From: Vibrio scophthalmi LMG 19158
Lineage (GTDB): Bacteria; Pseudomonadota; Gammaproteobacteria; Enterobacterales; Vibrionaceae
Length of the DNA stretch: 64,000 nucleotides
Direction of reading: 5' to 3'
NCBI RefSeq assembly: GCF_000222585.1
Contig: NZ_AFWE01000051.1
Location: forward strand, 1-64,000
This document shows positions 18,038 through 26,970 of this stretch, piece after piece (the stretch's first letter is position 1; each line of letters opens with the position of its first letter). The translations under genes were made by a program, and so were the position numbers. The notes beneath the pieces were generated by a model. The model was not told the origin of the DNA. It saw only the letters and a list, made by a program, of their open reading frames with translations, and did not search any database.

Positions 18038-18504
18038 TGAGCGAAGTTAAAGCTAAAAAACCAATGGTTACCGATATTTTTGTTGAAGGCGCTAAGAAAG
18101 GCTGGGTAATCGCAACCACTTCTACTGTACCAAACGTGTTGATGGCTTTCGTTATCATTAAAGCGCTACAAATTACCGGTGCTTTGGATCTAATGGGTAC
18201 GGTTTTCTCTCCGATCATGGCGATCTTTGGTCTTCCTGGTGAAGCAGCTGCTGTTCTAATCGGTGCGTGGATGTCGATGGGCGGCGCTGTGGGCGTAGTA
18301 ATCACTCTATTTGACCAAGGTATCCTAAACGGTGCACACATTGCGATTCTAGCTCCGGCTATCTACCTAATGGGTTCACAAGTTCAGTACATGGGCCGCA
18401 TCATGGGTCCTATCGGTACAGAAGGTCGTTACATCCCAGTTATGATTGCTATCTCTGTGCTAAACGCATTTGGCGCAATGCTAGTAATGAATCTTTTTGT
18501 GTAA
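18037..18504 (+). CDS. YjiG-like membrane protein
   Basis: A 155-residue membrane protein with four hydrophobic helices and glycine-rich Gate-like motifs (SPIMAIFGLPGEAAAVLIGAWMSMGGAVGVV), as in E. coli YjiG and SpmB. It overlaps the previous gene by one base (TAATGA), typical of co-translated partners, and probably forms a heteromeric membrane complex with it. The peptidase start lies 9 bp downstream. Confidence 0.85.
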   Translation: MSEVKAKKPMVTDIFVEGAKKGWVIATTSTVPNVLMAFVIIKALQITGALDLMGTVFSPIMAIFGLPGEAAAVLIGAWMSMGGAVGVVITLFDQGILNGAHIAILAPAIYLMGSQVQYMGRIMGPIGTEGRYIPVMIAISVLNAFGAMLVMNLFV

Positions 18505-18513
18505 GGATTGATT

Positions 18514-19638
18514 ATGAATTTTTCTCTGAATGAATACCTAGAAGAGCTTCGCCCGCTGATTGATGTGGACTGTGGTACTTATACTGTTGAAGGCATCGAA
18601 TTTATTGCTACTCAGTTTGAAGCAAAATTTGCTGAAATGACGGGTTGGAGCGTAAAACGTGTTGATTGTGGTAAAGCTGGCCTTGGCCTAGAAATCCGCA
18701 ACAAGCCGGAAGCAGACGTTATCGATGTGATGATGATTGGTCACATGGATACGGTTTTCCCTGTAGGTACAGCGGCGGCTCGCCCAATGACGAACGATGC
18801 TGAAAAAGCGTACGGCCCTGGCGTTTCAGATATGAAATCTGGCCTGCTAAACATCGTTTATGCAATGCGTAATCTAGACCAAGCGGTATTAGACAAACTG
18901 TCTATCTGCATCTGTATGAACCCAGATGAAGAGACCGGCTCACTGGATTCAGTTGAGTGGATTCAATCTGTTGCTAAAGATGCGAAAAACGTACTGGTTG
19001 CAGAAGCGGCACGTGCGGATGGTGGTTTGGTAAAAGCGCGTAAAGGCATGGCAGGTTACAAGATCACCTTTAAAGGTGTTGCCGCGCACGCGGGTAACGA
19101 ACCTGAAAATGGCCGTAGTGCAATCACTGAGATGGCAAACTGGATTCTTGCTATCAACGCGATGACTAACTTTGAGTCAGGCACAACGTTAAACGTTGGT
19201 GTTGTATCGGGTGGTGCTGGCGCAAACATCGTTCCTGAGCATGCTCAAGCGGTGATTGATGTTCGTTTCTGGAGCAACGAAGAGTACGACGACGTTGATA
19301 CTAAGCTACGTGCAATGTTAGATACACCATATGTTGATGGTGTCTCTATCACAATGGAACGTGAGTCTTACAAGCCATCAATGGTGGCAAGCCCACTGAC
19401 TGAAGCGCTAATGGCATTGGTAGAAGAATCTGCGGACGAGCTTGAAATCGCAATCAACTGGAAAGAAGTTGGCGGCGGTTCAGATGCAAACAACACTGCG
19501 ATCCTTGGTGTTCCAACGCTAGATGGCTTCGGCCCTGTAGGCGCTGGTTTCCATAGTGATCAAGAATACTTGTTGTTGGAATCTATCGAGCCACGTATCC
19601 GTATGTTGATGCGTGTACTTGAGAAGTTAGCAAAATAA
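18514..19638 (+). CDS. M20 family metallopeptidase (carboxypeptidase G2-like)
   Basis: A 374-residue M20 peptidase. Metal ligands and catalytic residues are visible: His77 and catalytic Asp79 in IGHMDT, bridging Asp106 in GVSDMKSG, Glu139/Glu140 in PDEETGS, and a C-terminal His in GAGFHSDQ. There is no signal peptide, so it is cytoplasmic. The ATG at 18514 has AAGGA 6 bp before it; the frame's TTG at 18508 is inside the spacer. As third gene of the YjiH/YjiG-like operon it probably hydrolyses the compound the membrane pair brings in, perhaps a glutamyl or dipeptide substrate. Confidence 0.9.
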   Translation: MNFSLNEYLEELRPLIDVDCGTYTVEGIEFIATQFEAKFAEMTGWSVKRVDCGKAGLGLEIRNKPEADVIDVMMIGHMDTVFPVGTAAARPMTNDAEKAYGPGVSDMKSGLLNIVYAMRNLDQAVLDKLSICICMNPDEETGSLDSVEWIQSVAKDAKNVLVAEAARADGGLVKARKGMAGYKITFKGVAAHAGNEPENGRSAITEMANWILAINAMTNFESGTTLNVGVVSGGAGANIVPEHAQAVIDVRFWSNEEYDDVDTKLRAMLDTPYVDGVSITMERESYKPSMVASPLTEALMALVEESADELEIAINWKEVGGGSDANNTAILGVPTLDGFGPVGAGFHSDQEYLLLESIEPRIRMLMRVLEKLAK

Positions 19639-19665
19639 TTTAGTCATAGCAGTTCCCTCTAATAC

Positions 19666-19698
19666 AATCCCTCAACTTCGGTTGAGGGATTTTTTTTT
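19666..19698 (+). terminator. Terminator of the YjiH-YjiG-M20 operon
   Basis: An 11-bp stem AATCCCTCAAC with GTTGAGGGATT, stable TTCG tetraloop (19677-19680), then an eight-T run. Confidence 0.95.
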
Positions 19699-19849
19699 GG
19701 GGTAAATGCGATAAGGGTGTTGGTATTTTTCGTAGTTATACGATTGCATATCGCATTTTCGAGAATGATGAATAGTTTGGGGCATCGGCTTTCTTTATAA
19801 TATTGTAATGTTTTGAATTATTTCGTTTTTTCTTGATGTGATAGGGTTC

Positions 19850-21919
19850 ATGAAATCAAAAATAAAGCCTTTATTACTAACCTTAAGTGTTGTGGTTATC
19901 GGGTTTGTTGTCACTATTTTTTTTAATAAAAATGTCAACAGCTCTCTTTTATTAAGTCACCCCTTACCAGAACAGTTAGAGCGTTATATACCAGAGTTAC
20001 TTCAACATCGCGCCACAAAGGCGATACCAGAATTACCGGATTACTTACTTCAAGCTGATCTACAGAGTTGGTTAATATCGGATGATAATAAAATTCAGTT
20101 TATTAGTAATTGGGTACTCGCAAATGAAGCGATACGGACAGGACAATTCGAAGATGCAGAGCTTTATGCCTACAAAAGCGTGAGTTTATTGGATGACGAT
20201 ACTCCTACCGAGCTCAGAGCAAAGGTATTCTTTGATCTAAGTTTGGCGCAAATTAAATTAAATAAGCTAAATGATTCTGCGAAGAATTTTCAACAGGTCT
20301 CAACGCTTTTTGATGGCTATAACGGTCCACACAACGAAGTTTTCCTAAGTTACTTTATGAAAAGAGCATTTGAATTATCACATCAAAAGAGCTCGAGTAA
20401 TGAACTGGTTGATTTCTGGGAGGATATCAACCGAAAAGCAACGGCAATGAAATATCAAAGAATGGATGATGTTTACTATTATTTAGGAACGGCGTATTGG
20501 AATGCTCGTCAGTTTGTTAAAGGAGTCAATCTAAAAATTAAAGCTATTGAAATGAGTTTGGCCCGTAAAGATATTGATCAAGTTCAGTTTATGCTTACGG
20601 ATGTGGGGATAGATTATTTGTACAACGGTAATTATTATCAAGCTATCGACCAATTCAATCAAGCGATTGAATTTAATCAAAGTGTCGGTGAAGAAAACCC
20701 TGAGCGATTACATTACATTCTAATTAAGCTTTATGCAGCATACACAGAAGCCAATAAACTAGTTGAAGCTGAAAAGACGCTTTCTGCTGCACAGCAACAG
20801 CTGGCTAAAATAAAGATTCCTGAAGGTAAAGACCACTACCAAACTTATTTTTATGCAATGCAAGCGGATTTGAAACGACGCAAGGGTGATGCTAAAGAGG
20901 CTTTACGGCTGATACAAATAGCCAAACATCGCCACGAAGGTGAGTTCCATGCTCGTGTTTATCAGTTTGATGTGACTCTCGATATTATTAGGGGGGATAT
21001 TTATTACCTCAATAAAGAGTTTGATAAGGCGATTAACTTTCATAAGCAAGCAGAGAAAAAGATTCTAGAGCGAGATTTGTATTATTTAGAAACAGCTATC
21101 AACCACAAACTGTATCTAGATTATTTGGCGAAAAATGAACTAGCACTGGCGTTACACCATTTGGAGGCGGAGAATCGCTTGCAGCTGAATTGGCGCTTGG
21201 ATGAGAACGAACAATACTCGCAATACATATATAGTCAATTTGAAACAAAGAAAAAAGAGGCGCGTATTGCTGAGCTAGAACACAGTAAAAAAGAGTCAAA
21301 ATGGATGTTTATGCTGCTGGCTGCTGTGTTAATCAGCTTGGTGCTTTTTACCTGGATGCTAAAGTCAAAGAACAAAAAAATTGTGCAGTTAAATAGTTTA
21401 CTGACGACATTGAGCAATACTGATGGCTTAACCTCGATATCCAACCGGCGAGCTCTTGATGAATACCTCCCGGTATGGAACTCCACCCCATCGTCTCTGC
21501 AGAAGCGTGCTATTTTTATGATCGACATTGATTGCTTTAAAAACTATAACGATCAGTACGGACATGCTGCTGGTGACACAGCTCTGAAATTGGTGGCAAA
21601 AACACTAAAAGAACAGTGCCGCGAAAATCATTTTTTGGCTAGATATGGTGGAGAGGAGTTTATTGTGGTGTTAAGTGATATTAATACCGAAGCGGCTTTA
21701 AACTTAGCTAACCGGATTCATATTGCTGTGGAAGAGCTTAATATTCCACACAGTAAATCAACGGTTAGTGACAAACTGACGTTGAGCGTAGGCATTTTGA
21801 CATGTGACGATAATATTGAATCCAATGTTGATGTGATGATGAGAGAAGCGGATAAGGCATTGTACCAAGCTAAATGTCATGGGCGAAGCCAGAGCTATCA
21901 TATCGAATATGATGCTTAG
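19850..21919 (+). CDS. Membrane diguanylate cyclase with TPR sensor region
   Basis: A 689-residue protein: N-terminal membrane helix (about 5-23), a roughly 430-residue helical region with TPR-like motifs (for example YYYLGTAYWNARQFVKGVNLKIKAIEM) presumably in the periplasm, a second membrane helix (MLLAAVLISLVLFTWML), then a C-terminal GGDEF domain with the active motif GGEEF and intact flanks (LTSISNRRALDEYL, MIDIDCFKNYND). The RxxD inhibitory site five residues before the motif is not there (RENH instead), so product inhibition may be absent. Makes c-di-GMP. The start could also be GTG at 19838. Confidence 0.9.
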   Translation: MKSKIKPLLLTLSVVVIGFVVTIFFNKNVNSSLLLSHPLPEQLERYIPELLQHRATKAIPELPDYLLQADLQSWLISDDNKIQFISNWVLANEAIRTGQFEDAELYAYKSVSLLDDDTPTELRAKVFFDLSLAQIKLNKLNDSAKNFQQVSTLFDGYNGPHNEVFLSYFMKRAFELSHQKSSSNELVDFWEDINRKATAMKYQRMDDVYYYLGTAYWNARQFVKGVNLKIKAIEMSLARKDIDQVQFMLTDVGIDYLYNGNYYQAIDQFNQAIEFNQSVGEENPERLHYILIKLYAAYTEANKLVEAEKTLSAAQQQLAKIKIPEGKDHYQTYFYAMQADLKRRKGDAKEALRLIQIAKHRHEGEFHARVYQFDVTLDIIRGDIYYLNKEFDKAINFHKQAEKKILERDLYYLETAINHKLYLDYLAKNELALALHHLEAENRLQLNWRLDENEQYSQYIYSQFETKKKEARIAELEHSKKESKWMFMLLAAVLISLVLFTWMLKSKNKKIVQLNSLLTTLSNTDGLTSISNRRALDEYLPVWNSTPSSLQKRAIFMIDIDCFKNYNDQYGHAAGDTALKLVAKTLKEQCRENHFLARYGGEEFIVVLSDINTEAALNLANRIHIAVEELNIPHSKSTVSDKLTLSVGILTCDDNIESNVDVMMREADKALYQAKCHGRSQSYHIEYDA

Positions 21920-21952
21920 CAATTTGTAATATTACCGCCACTAAAATGTTAA

Positions 21953-21981
21953 TCCCCCACTCGATAAGTGTGGGGTTTTTT
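21953..21981 (+). terminator. Terminator after the GGDEF gene
   Basis: CCCCAC (21955-21960) pairs with GTGGGG (21970-21975), followed by TTTTTT. Confidence 0.8.
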
Positions 21982-22098
21982 ATTTAGTGAAAATGGTGTT
22001 TTTGTTTAAATGGCATTAATCTGACGTTCATCTAACGACAGGTACACTGTGGTTTATATGACGAATATTCTAATGATTCAATCAATGCAGGAGGTAAG

Positions 22099-22524
22099 GT
22101 GAACTCCACAATAGAGCTAGATAACCAAATCGGTGTGCAAGCCAACATGGCAGCAGAGCCGACACTGGCTAAGCCTAACGAGCAACATACCACCCCTGAT
22201 GAACGAACGTTTTGGCGCAAAGTTAAAGGATCGGCAAAAAAGTTGGGAGAAGAGATTGCGGTAACTGGGATTAAATCATGGCTAGCAATGACAGATTCTC
22301 AAACCTCGGTGCGCCATAAGGCGATACTTGGCGGCGCTCTGGCTTACTTTGTGCTACCTGTCGATATGGTGCCAGATGTACTGGCTGGTGTTGGTTTTAC
22401 GGATGATATGGCCGCAATGACACTGGCTGCAAACTCAGTGGGTACGGCGATTACCGACCAACATGAACAAGCGGCGCGTGATAAGTGGCATTCGTTGCAT
22501 GAATCGTCAGTCAAAGCTGAGTAG
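22099..22524 (+). CDS. YkvA/DUF1232 family protein
   Basis: A 141-residue protein with GTG start right after AGGAGG (4-bp spacing). The DUF1232 core is visible: RHKAILGGALAYFVLPVDMVPDVLAGVGFTDDMAAM, a hydrophobic hairpin with the conserved P-D-x-x-P-D pattern. The N-terminal 40 residues are polar and variable. Function of the family is not established; probably membrane-associated. Flanked by terminators on both sides, so monocistronic. Confidence 0.85.
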   Translation: MNSTIELDNQIGVQANMAAEPTLAKPNEQHTTPDERTFWRKVKGSAKKLGEEIAVTGIKSWLAMTDSQTSVRHKAILGGALAYFVLPVDMVPDVLAGVGFTDDMAAMTLAANSVGTAITDQHEQAARDKWHSLHESSVKAE

Positions 22525-22540
22525 TGCGGCGTTAAAATGA

Positions 22541-22570
22541 AAATCCACCTTAGAGTAAGGTGGATTTTTT
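22541..22570 (+). terminator. Terminator after the DUF1232 gene
   Basis: AAATCCACCTTA with TAAGGTGGATTT (12-bp stem, loop GAG), then a T run. Confidence 0.92.
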
Positions 22571-22651
22571 TGTTGGGGCATCGCCATGTGCGATAACCAT
22601 GTTTTGTGGCGAGTCGTTTTTTAACGCTCCGCTCTTTAGCGCGTGGTTGTT

Positions 22652-23956
22652 TTACGCTTCGCGTTTGGCGAGGTGGACTTCTTCTTCTGAAGCACCCGCT
22701 AACGGGTCATTAAAACGTTCTTCGTTCAATGCGCCTTCCGATTTTGCGACGATGATGGTGACTGCGCTATCACCGGTAATATTCACCGCGGTGCGGATCA
22801 TATCCAACAGACGGTCAACACCCATAATCAGTGCAATACCTTCCAGAGGCAAACCTACTTGGTTCAATACCATCGCCAGCATCACCAGACCGACCCCCGG
22901 AACACCTGCGGTGCCCACCGATGCCAATGTCGCCGTTAGAATCACCATTAGGTAATCGGTCATGGTCAGATCGATATTAAACGCTTGGGCGATAAATGCG
23001 GTTGCGACACCTTGCATGATTGCCGTGCCATCCATATTGACGGTGGCGCCTAGTGGAATGGTAAACGACGATACGCGGTTATCCACGCCCATGCGATGCT
23101 TTGCGGTTTCCATGGTGACCGGAATAGTTGCGTTCGATGATGCCGTTGAGAAGGCGAACATGATGGCATCTTCCATTTTACGTAGGAAGGTAAGTGGACT
23201 AAGGCCGGTGAAGCCTTTCAACATCACGCTGTAAGTGACCAAACCATGTAGCAGTAAGGTGCCTGCCAGCACTAAGAAGTACTCAGCTAAGTTGATGATC
23301 GCGCTGAGGCCGATGTCGGTAAAGAGCTTGGCCATGAGGAAGAACACACCAAAGGGTGCAAGGTTCATCAAGATCGCAACCAGCTTCATGATCACTTCGT
23401 TGAGATCATTAAAGAATGCGGCAATACGCTCACCGGGTTTACCTGCAGCGCTAATCGCAATACCAAATAATACGGCAAAGACGATGACTTGTAGGGTTTT
23501 GCCTTCTGCCATGGCACTGATTGGGTTGGTTGGGAACATATCAATGATCACCTGACCAAGCGATGGCGCATCGGCAGATTTAAATGTACCAACGGCGGTC
23601 AGGTCTGCACCAGCACCCGGTTGGAATAGCGAACCCATCGTCAAGGCAAGCGTAATGGCTATCGCTGTAGTGGCGATGTAGAAAGCGAGGGTTTTGCCAC
23701 CCATGCGGCCTAGAGTCGAAAGATCTTTAAGAGAACTGGTCCCACAAACTAGCGATACAAACACCAGCGGGACCACGAGCATTTTCAAACTGGCGACAAA
23801 AATTTGTCCGCCGACTTCAAATAATCCGTTTACGATGTACTCGTCGATAAATCCATTATCAGCAAATAGGGCGCGAATGGCGAAGCCCGTCAAGATCCCC
23901 GCTACCATGCCTAGAATCACGCGGCCGGTTAGCGACATCGGTTTCTTGGTATTCAT
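22652..23956 (-). CDS. Dicarboxylate/amino acid:cation symporter (GltP-like)
   Basis: A 434-residue DAACS carrier. The serine-rich re-entrant loop (AFSTASSNATIPVTM), the NMDGT motif in TVNMDGTAIMQG and the second hairpin (ASVGTAGVPGVGL) are intact; Asp residues near the C-terminus (MGVDRLLDMIRTAVNITGDS) bind cation and substrate amino group. Takes up glutamate, aspartate or C4-dicarboxylates with H+ or Na+. A CRP-like site lies 105 bp before the start (24061). A different DAACS member, SstT, lies at 42.2 kb. Confidence 0.92.
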   Translation of the reverse strand: MNTKKPMSLTGRVILGMVAGILTGFAIRALFADNGFIDEYIVNGLFEVGGQIFVASLKMLVVPLVFVSLVCGTSSLKDLSTLGRMGGKTLAFYIATTAIAITLALTMGSLFQPGAGADLTAVGTFKSADAPSLGQVIIDMFPTNPISAMAEGKTLQVIVFAVLFGIAISAAGKPGERIAAFFNDLNEVIMKLVAILMNLAPFGVFFLMAKLFTDIGLSAIINLAEYFLVLAGTLLLHGLVTYSVMLKGFTGLSPLTFLRKMEDAIMFAFSTASSNATIPVTMETAKHRMGVDNRVSSFTIPLGATVNMDGTAIMQGVATAFIAQAFNIDLTMTDYLMVILTATLASVGTAGVPGVGLVMLAMVLNQVGLPLEGIALIMGVDRLLDMIRTAVNITGDSAVTIIVAKSEGALNEERFNDPLAGASEEEVHLAKREA

Positions 23957-24382
23957 TTAGAACACTCCTTATCGTTATTGCCCCTCCAATGGGGAGGTGC
24001 GGGAGGTTAGCAGTGGAGTTGGTAAATTAAAAAGCAAAAAGGTTGGTTTAGGGTTGCGGATGTGATCTTTATCACCATTAAAATGCGATTGATAACAAAA
24101 TCTTATCTATTTTAAAAAATAAATTTATCAAAATAAACGTAAGCGCAGCAAATGTTATAGGTGGCTAACCAGAAACGAGCCATTTTGGTGGCTTATAGAG
24201 CGGCAAGAAGTAACTAAGTGAATGAAATAATTCCTTCTTTAAGCTCTATCTTCCTTTTTTATTGATCGAGGCTAAACGGTTTACACAAGAGTAGATATGC
24301 GTGCTAATGGATAAGTAACAACCGTGAGACAAAAGCGTCCTCAACCGTTACAATTTGGCCAAATAAAAAAAGTGGAATGACT
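23957..24382. other. 426-bp divergent intergenic region (gltP-like / UPF0178)
   Basis: AT-rich. It holds the CRP-like site at 24061-24076 and presumably both divergent promoters. No ORF with a ribosome binding site and no strong hairpin was seen. Confidence 0.5.
24061..24076. promoter_or_regulatory. CRP-like site upstream of the symporter
   Basis: TGTGA-TCTTTA-TCACC matches the CRP consensus TGTGA-N6-TCACA at nine of ten fixed positions, 105 bp before the symporter ATG, in keeping with carbon control of dicarboxylate or amino-acid uptake. Confidence 0.6.
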
Positions 24383-24841
24383 ATGAAAATCTGGGTTGAT
24401 GCCGACGCGTGTCCGGTTGTGATTAAAGAGGTATTGTTTCGTGCTGCGCAACGTACCGGAGTTGAAATCACTTTTGTAGCGAATCAGTATATTCGTACGC
24501 CAGCGGCAGCAAACATCACCAGCTTGCAAGTAGAGGCTGGCTTTGATGTTGCGGATAACGAAATTGTGAAACGTACCGAAGCAGGGGACTTAATCATTAC
24601 CGGTGATATTCCGTTGGCCGACGAGTTGATTACTAAAGGAGGGCATGCCCTCAGTTCTCGTGGTGAGCTGTTTACTAAAGACAACATTAAGTCGCGTCTC
24701 AATATTCGTGATTTTATGGAAACCATGCGCAGTAGTGGTATTCAAAGTGGCGGTCCAGCGCCAATGAGCCAAGCGGATCGTCAGCAGTTTGCCAACCAAC
24801 TCGATAAGTGGTTGGTGCAATGGCAACGAGCACAAAAATAA
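24383..24841 (+). CDS. UPF0178 (YaiI/YqxD) family protein, PIN-like
   Basis: A 152-residue protein of the DUF188 family: [17 protein letters not shown] at the N-terminus, then [14 protein letters not shown] and [13 protein letters not shown], the conserved acidic and Gly-rich segments. The fold is PIN-like, suggesting a nuclease, but activity of the family is not established to my knowledge. ATG 24383 was preferred over 24377 because GTGGA then has normal spacing. Confidence 0.88.
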   Translation: MKIWVDADACPVVIKEVLFRAAQRTGVEITFVANQYIRTPAAANITSLQVEAGFDVADNEIVKRTEAGDLIITGDIPLADELITKGGHALSSRGELFTKDNIKSRLNIRDFMETMRSSGIQSGGPAPMSQADRQQFANQLDKWLVQWQRAQK

Positions 24842-25176
24842 CCCTAGAAGCAATCAATAAAGTGTGGTCATAAATATTAGTCTTATACCCTGCTATGTAG
24901 CTGGATATAAGACTTATTAGCTCGTTCATTACTCGCTAGCTATTTCAATCCTAAGTAATTTTTAAACCTATCTCTTACCTACCTTGTTAAGTGCACCTCT
25001 AGGCTGCTCATCTGTAAATCGTCATTCCGGTGCTACAAATTTGGGGCTTGGTCTCATTTTTTAACTTACTCGCTGATTCGAACGTTATCTATTCGTATTG
25101 TGGTGAAAAAATAAAAATTAGAATATTTTTTAAGCAATGTGGCATTTTGTAATTTGTGATTCCAAGGAGTGAAAGA
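24842..25176. other. 335-bp intergenic region with large hairpin
   Basis: Contains a 36-bp imperfect palindrome (24879-24914) and an AT-rich run-up to the methyltransferase start. No ORF with a ribosome binding site and no recognisable RNA gene. Confidence 0.55.
24879..24914. repeat. 36-bp imperfect palindrome
   Basis: 17-nt arms AGTCTTATACCCTGCTA and TAGCTGGATATAAGACT pair at 15 of 17 positions around a TG centre. No T run follows on the plus strand, so it is not a standard terminator. Confidence 0.75.
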
Positions 25177-25803
25177 GTGGAAAACAAATGGGAAGAATTT
25201 GCCAGAAATTTTGAGGCGAGCAACAATTACGTGGTTGGCCTAAAAGAGATCCAAACGATCAAAACACGCTTGCGTCAGCATCATGATTTAGGCGCGGTAT
25301 TAGAGCTCGGCTGTGGTAATGGAACCTATACTGAAAGTCTTATCGACGCCAGTGATAGCATCGTTGCCACTGACTTATCTTTGCCAATGCTTGAAGTGAG
25401 TAAAATTCGCTTTGAACACCAAGCTAAAGTGATTGTCGAGCAAGCAGATTGCTTTGCGCTGCGCTATAAAGATCAATCCTTTGATACCGTCTTTATGGCC
25501 AACTTACTTCATGTTATCCCCAATCCAGTGCATGCGCTGCAAGAGTGCATGCGGGTACTCAAACCTGGTGGAAGAATCATCCTCATCAGTTTTACTCTGC
25601 ACGGCATGACCTTTTGCAATAAATGGGCACTGAAATATCGATATTTACGTAAATATGGCATCAAGTCAGCGAATAATACTGTGATGACCCCCGTTCTGGC
25701 TCATGAACTTGCAGCGACTGCTGGCTTCCAAAATGTCATCACGGACTTATTAGGCAAACGAGTTAAAGCGGTATACCTGCTTGCGGAAAAACCGGATGAG
25801 TAG
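25177..25803 (+). CDS. Class I SAM-dependent methyltransferase
   Basis: A 208-residue protein with motif I VLELGCGNGTYTESL (about residues 37-51), an acidic loop VATDLSLPMLEVSK, motif post-II DCFALRYKDQSFDTVFMANLLHVI and RVLKPGGRIILISF: the Methyltransf_11 layout. The GTG at 25177 with AAGGAG 7 bp upstream is the likely start; the frame's GTG at 25156 lies before the ribosome binding site. Small-molecule methylation is likely; substrate unknown. Confidence 0.85.
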   Translation: MENKWEEFARNFEASNNYVVGLKEIQTIKTRLRQHHDLGAVLELGCGNGTYTESLIDASDSIVATDLSLPMLEVSKIRFEHQAKVIVEQADCFALRYKDQSFDTVFMANLLHVIPNPVHALQECMRVLKPGGRIILISFTLHGMTFCNKWALKYRYLRKYGIKSANNTVMTPVLAHELAATAGFQNVITDLLGKRVKAVYLLAEKPDE

Positions 25804-25837
25804 CGTAGCTGGATGATGAGCTTTTTAATGTTCTGCT

Positions 25838-26293
25838 TTATTTTCTGATCTTAGGCTTTTTGATCGTTAACCCGTCACGAATATTGAGTGCCATTAAGGT
25901 TAAATTTATCGAACCAGCAATCAATTCTATTCCCTGTATAAGGTAAAAATGTTGATCAAATAGCCCTTGGCTCGCCAATACGTTGAGATACATTGCGCAC
26001 GGTAGCAAGATGAGCAAGCCATTAACGGCAATAATCGGCATGCGCTTCTTTTTGCGACCAATTGGGCCGACACCACTTTTAACCTTTGGTGCCATTTTCG
26101 ATCCAGTTATCCCTGTCATAGCCATTAGTGGGAGCACCCCCCAGACCGCCCAAGAAATGTAATATTTGACGCTCGCCACGGTAGCGTGATCGGCAAAAAG
26201 TTCGCTAATTAAAGAACTGCTGAAAAAACTGGCGATCATAATAAAGGCTAAAACTGCGCAGGTTTTGTGTAGTGTAACCAATGATTGTTTCAT
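25838..26293 (-). CDS. Hypothetical four-helix inner membrane protein
   Basis: A 151-residue protein with four predicted membrane helices (about 9-28, 43-62, 85-104, 118-138) separated by a strongly basic loop (KMAPKVKSGVGPIGRKKKRMP). The N-terminal HKTCAVLAFI hydrophobic helix and histidine placement suggest a small redox-linked membrane protein, but no heme motif can be asserted. It follows the cytochrome c' gene on the same strand (80 bp apart) and may be co-transcribed with it. Confidence 0.7.
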   Translation of the reverse strand: MKQSLVTLHKTCAVLAFIMIASFFSSSLISELFADHATVASVKYYISWAVWGVLPLMAMTGITGSKMAPKVKSGVGPIGRKKKRMPIIAVNGLLILLPCAMYLNVLASQGLFDQHFYLIQGIELIAGSINLTLMALNIRDGLTIKKPKIRK

Positions 26294-26373
26294 CGATAGG
26301 TCCTCTCATCTTGTTAGATAGTGTCGCGTTATTGGCGTAGTACTATGAGTGTAATGTGATTCTGCGTTTGCAT

Positions 26374-26805
26374 TTACCAACGAGAGCGATAGGTGCGATG
26401 ACAGGCTCTACATGTCTGTTGCGCTGCTTCAATGCCTTGCTCAGCAAGATCCACATTGTGCTCTTTTGTTGCTCTGTAGAGCGTTTCAAAGCCTTGATCC
26501 ATTTGCTGCATCAATTGATTAAATTCGTTTGGTTGTTGCCAAATCTTGTCACTCGCTTTACTGCCTTCTTGGCTCCCTTGGGGAAAGCTTTGCTGCAAGC
26601 TCTCACTCATTTCTTGTAGTTGTATTGCGCTAATCTCAACCGTTAGCCAGTCCGTTTCAAGGCCATCTAAATGTTCAGTCGCTTCTTTAAGCTGTTGTTC
26701 GATATGAGTAAATGCTTCTTGACGATTCTTTATCAGTTGAGAATCGCTACTTGCTAGAGCAATACAAGGGGTCATTAGTGCGATGAGTATTAGTTGGATT
26801 TTCAT
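26374..26805 (-). CDS. Cytochrome c' family protein
   Basis: A 143-residue secreted protein: signal peptide MKIQLILIALMTPCIALA, then a four-helix bundle ending in the single heme motif CRACH (Cys132, Cys135, His136) 12 residues from the C-terminus, the hallmark of cytochrome c'. Such proteins bind NO and other gases in the periplasm. Transcribed divergently from a cytochrome b561-like gene and a MarR regulator, with a 60-bp palindrome between them that probably controls both sides. Confidence 0.88.
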   Translation of the reverse strand: MKIQLILIALMTPCIALASSDSQLIKNRQEAFTHIEQQLKEATEHLDGLETDWLTVEISAIQLQEMSESLQQSFPQGSQEGSKASDKIWQQPNEFNQLMQQMDQGFETLYRATKEHNVDLAEQGIEAAQQTCRACHRTYRSRW

Positions 26806-26843
26806 GATCTCATTCTCGTGATTCAGTGAGTTGTTAACAGGGC

Positions 26844-26903
26844 GGCAAATAACTTACACAACAATAGTTGCGGGTGCAACTATTGTTGTGTAAATTATTT
26901 GCC
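26844..26903. repeat. 60-bp near-perfect palindrome between divergent cytochrome genes (candidate MarR operator)
   Basis: Arms 26844-26871 and 26876-26903 (28 nt each) are reverse complements at 27 of 28 positions around the 4-nt centre GGGT. The innermost part TAGTTGC-GGGT-GCAACTA has the size and symmetry of a MarR-family operator. It lies 39 bp before the cytochrome c' start and 67 bp before the cytochrome b start. No T run flanks it, which argues against a terminator. Operator role is inference. Confidence 0.85.
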
Positions 26904-26970
26904 ATTGCAGCTTGGGTGCAAATTGAACGGGCAACTAAGTATCTGAATAGAAGAGTAATTGAGGTTTAAT

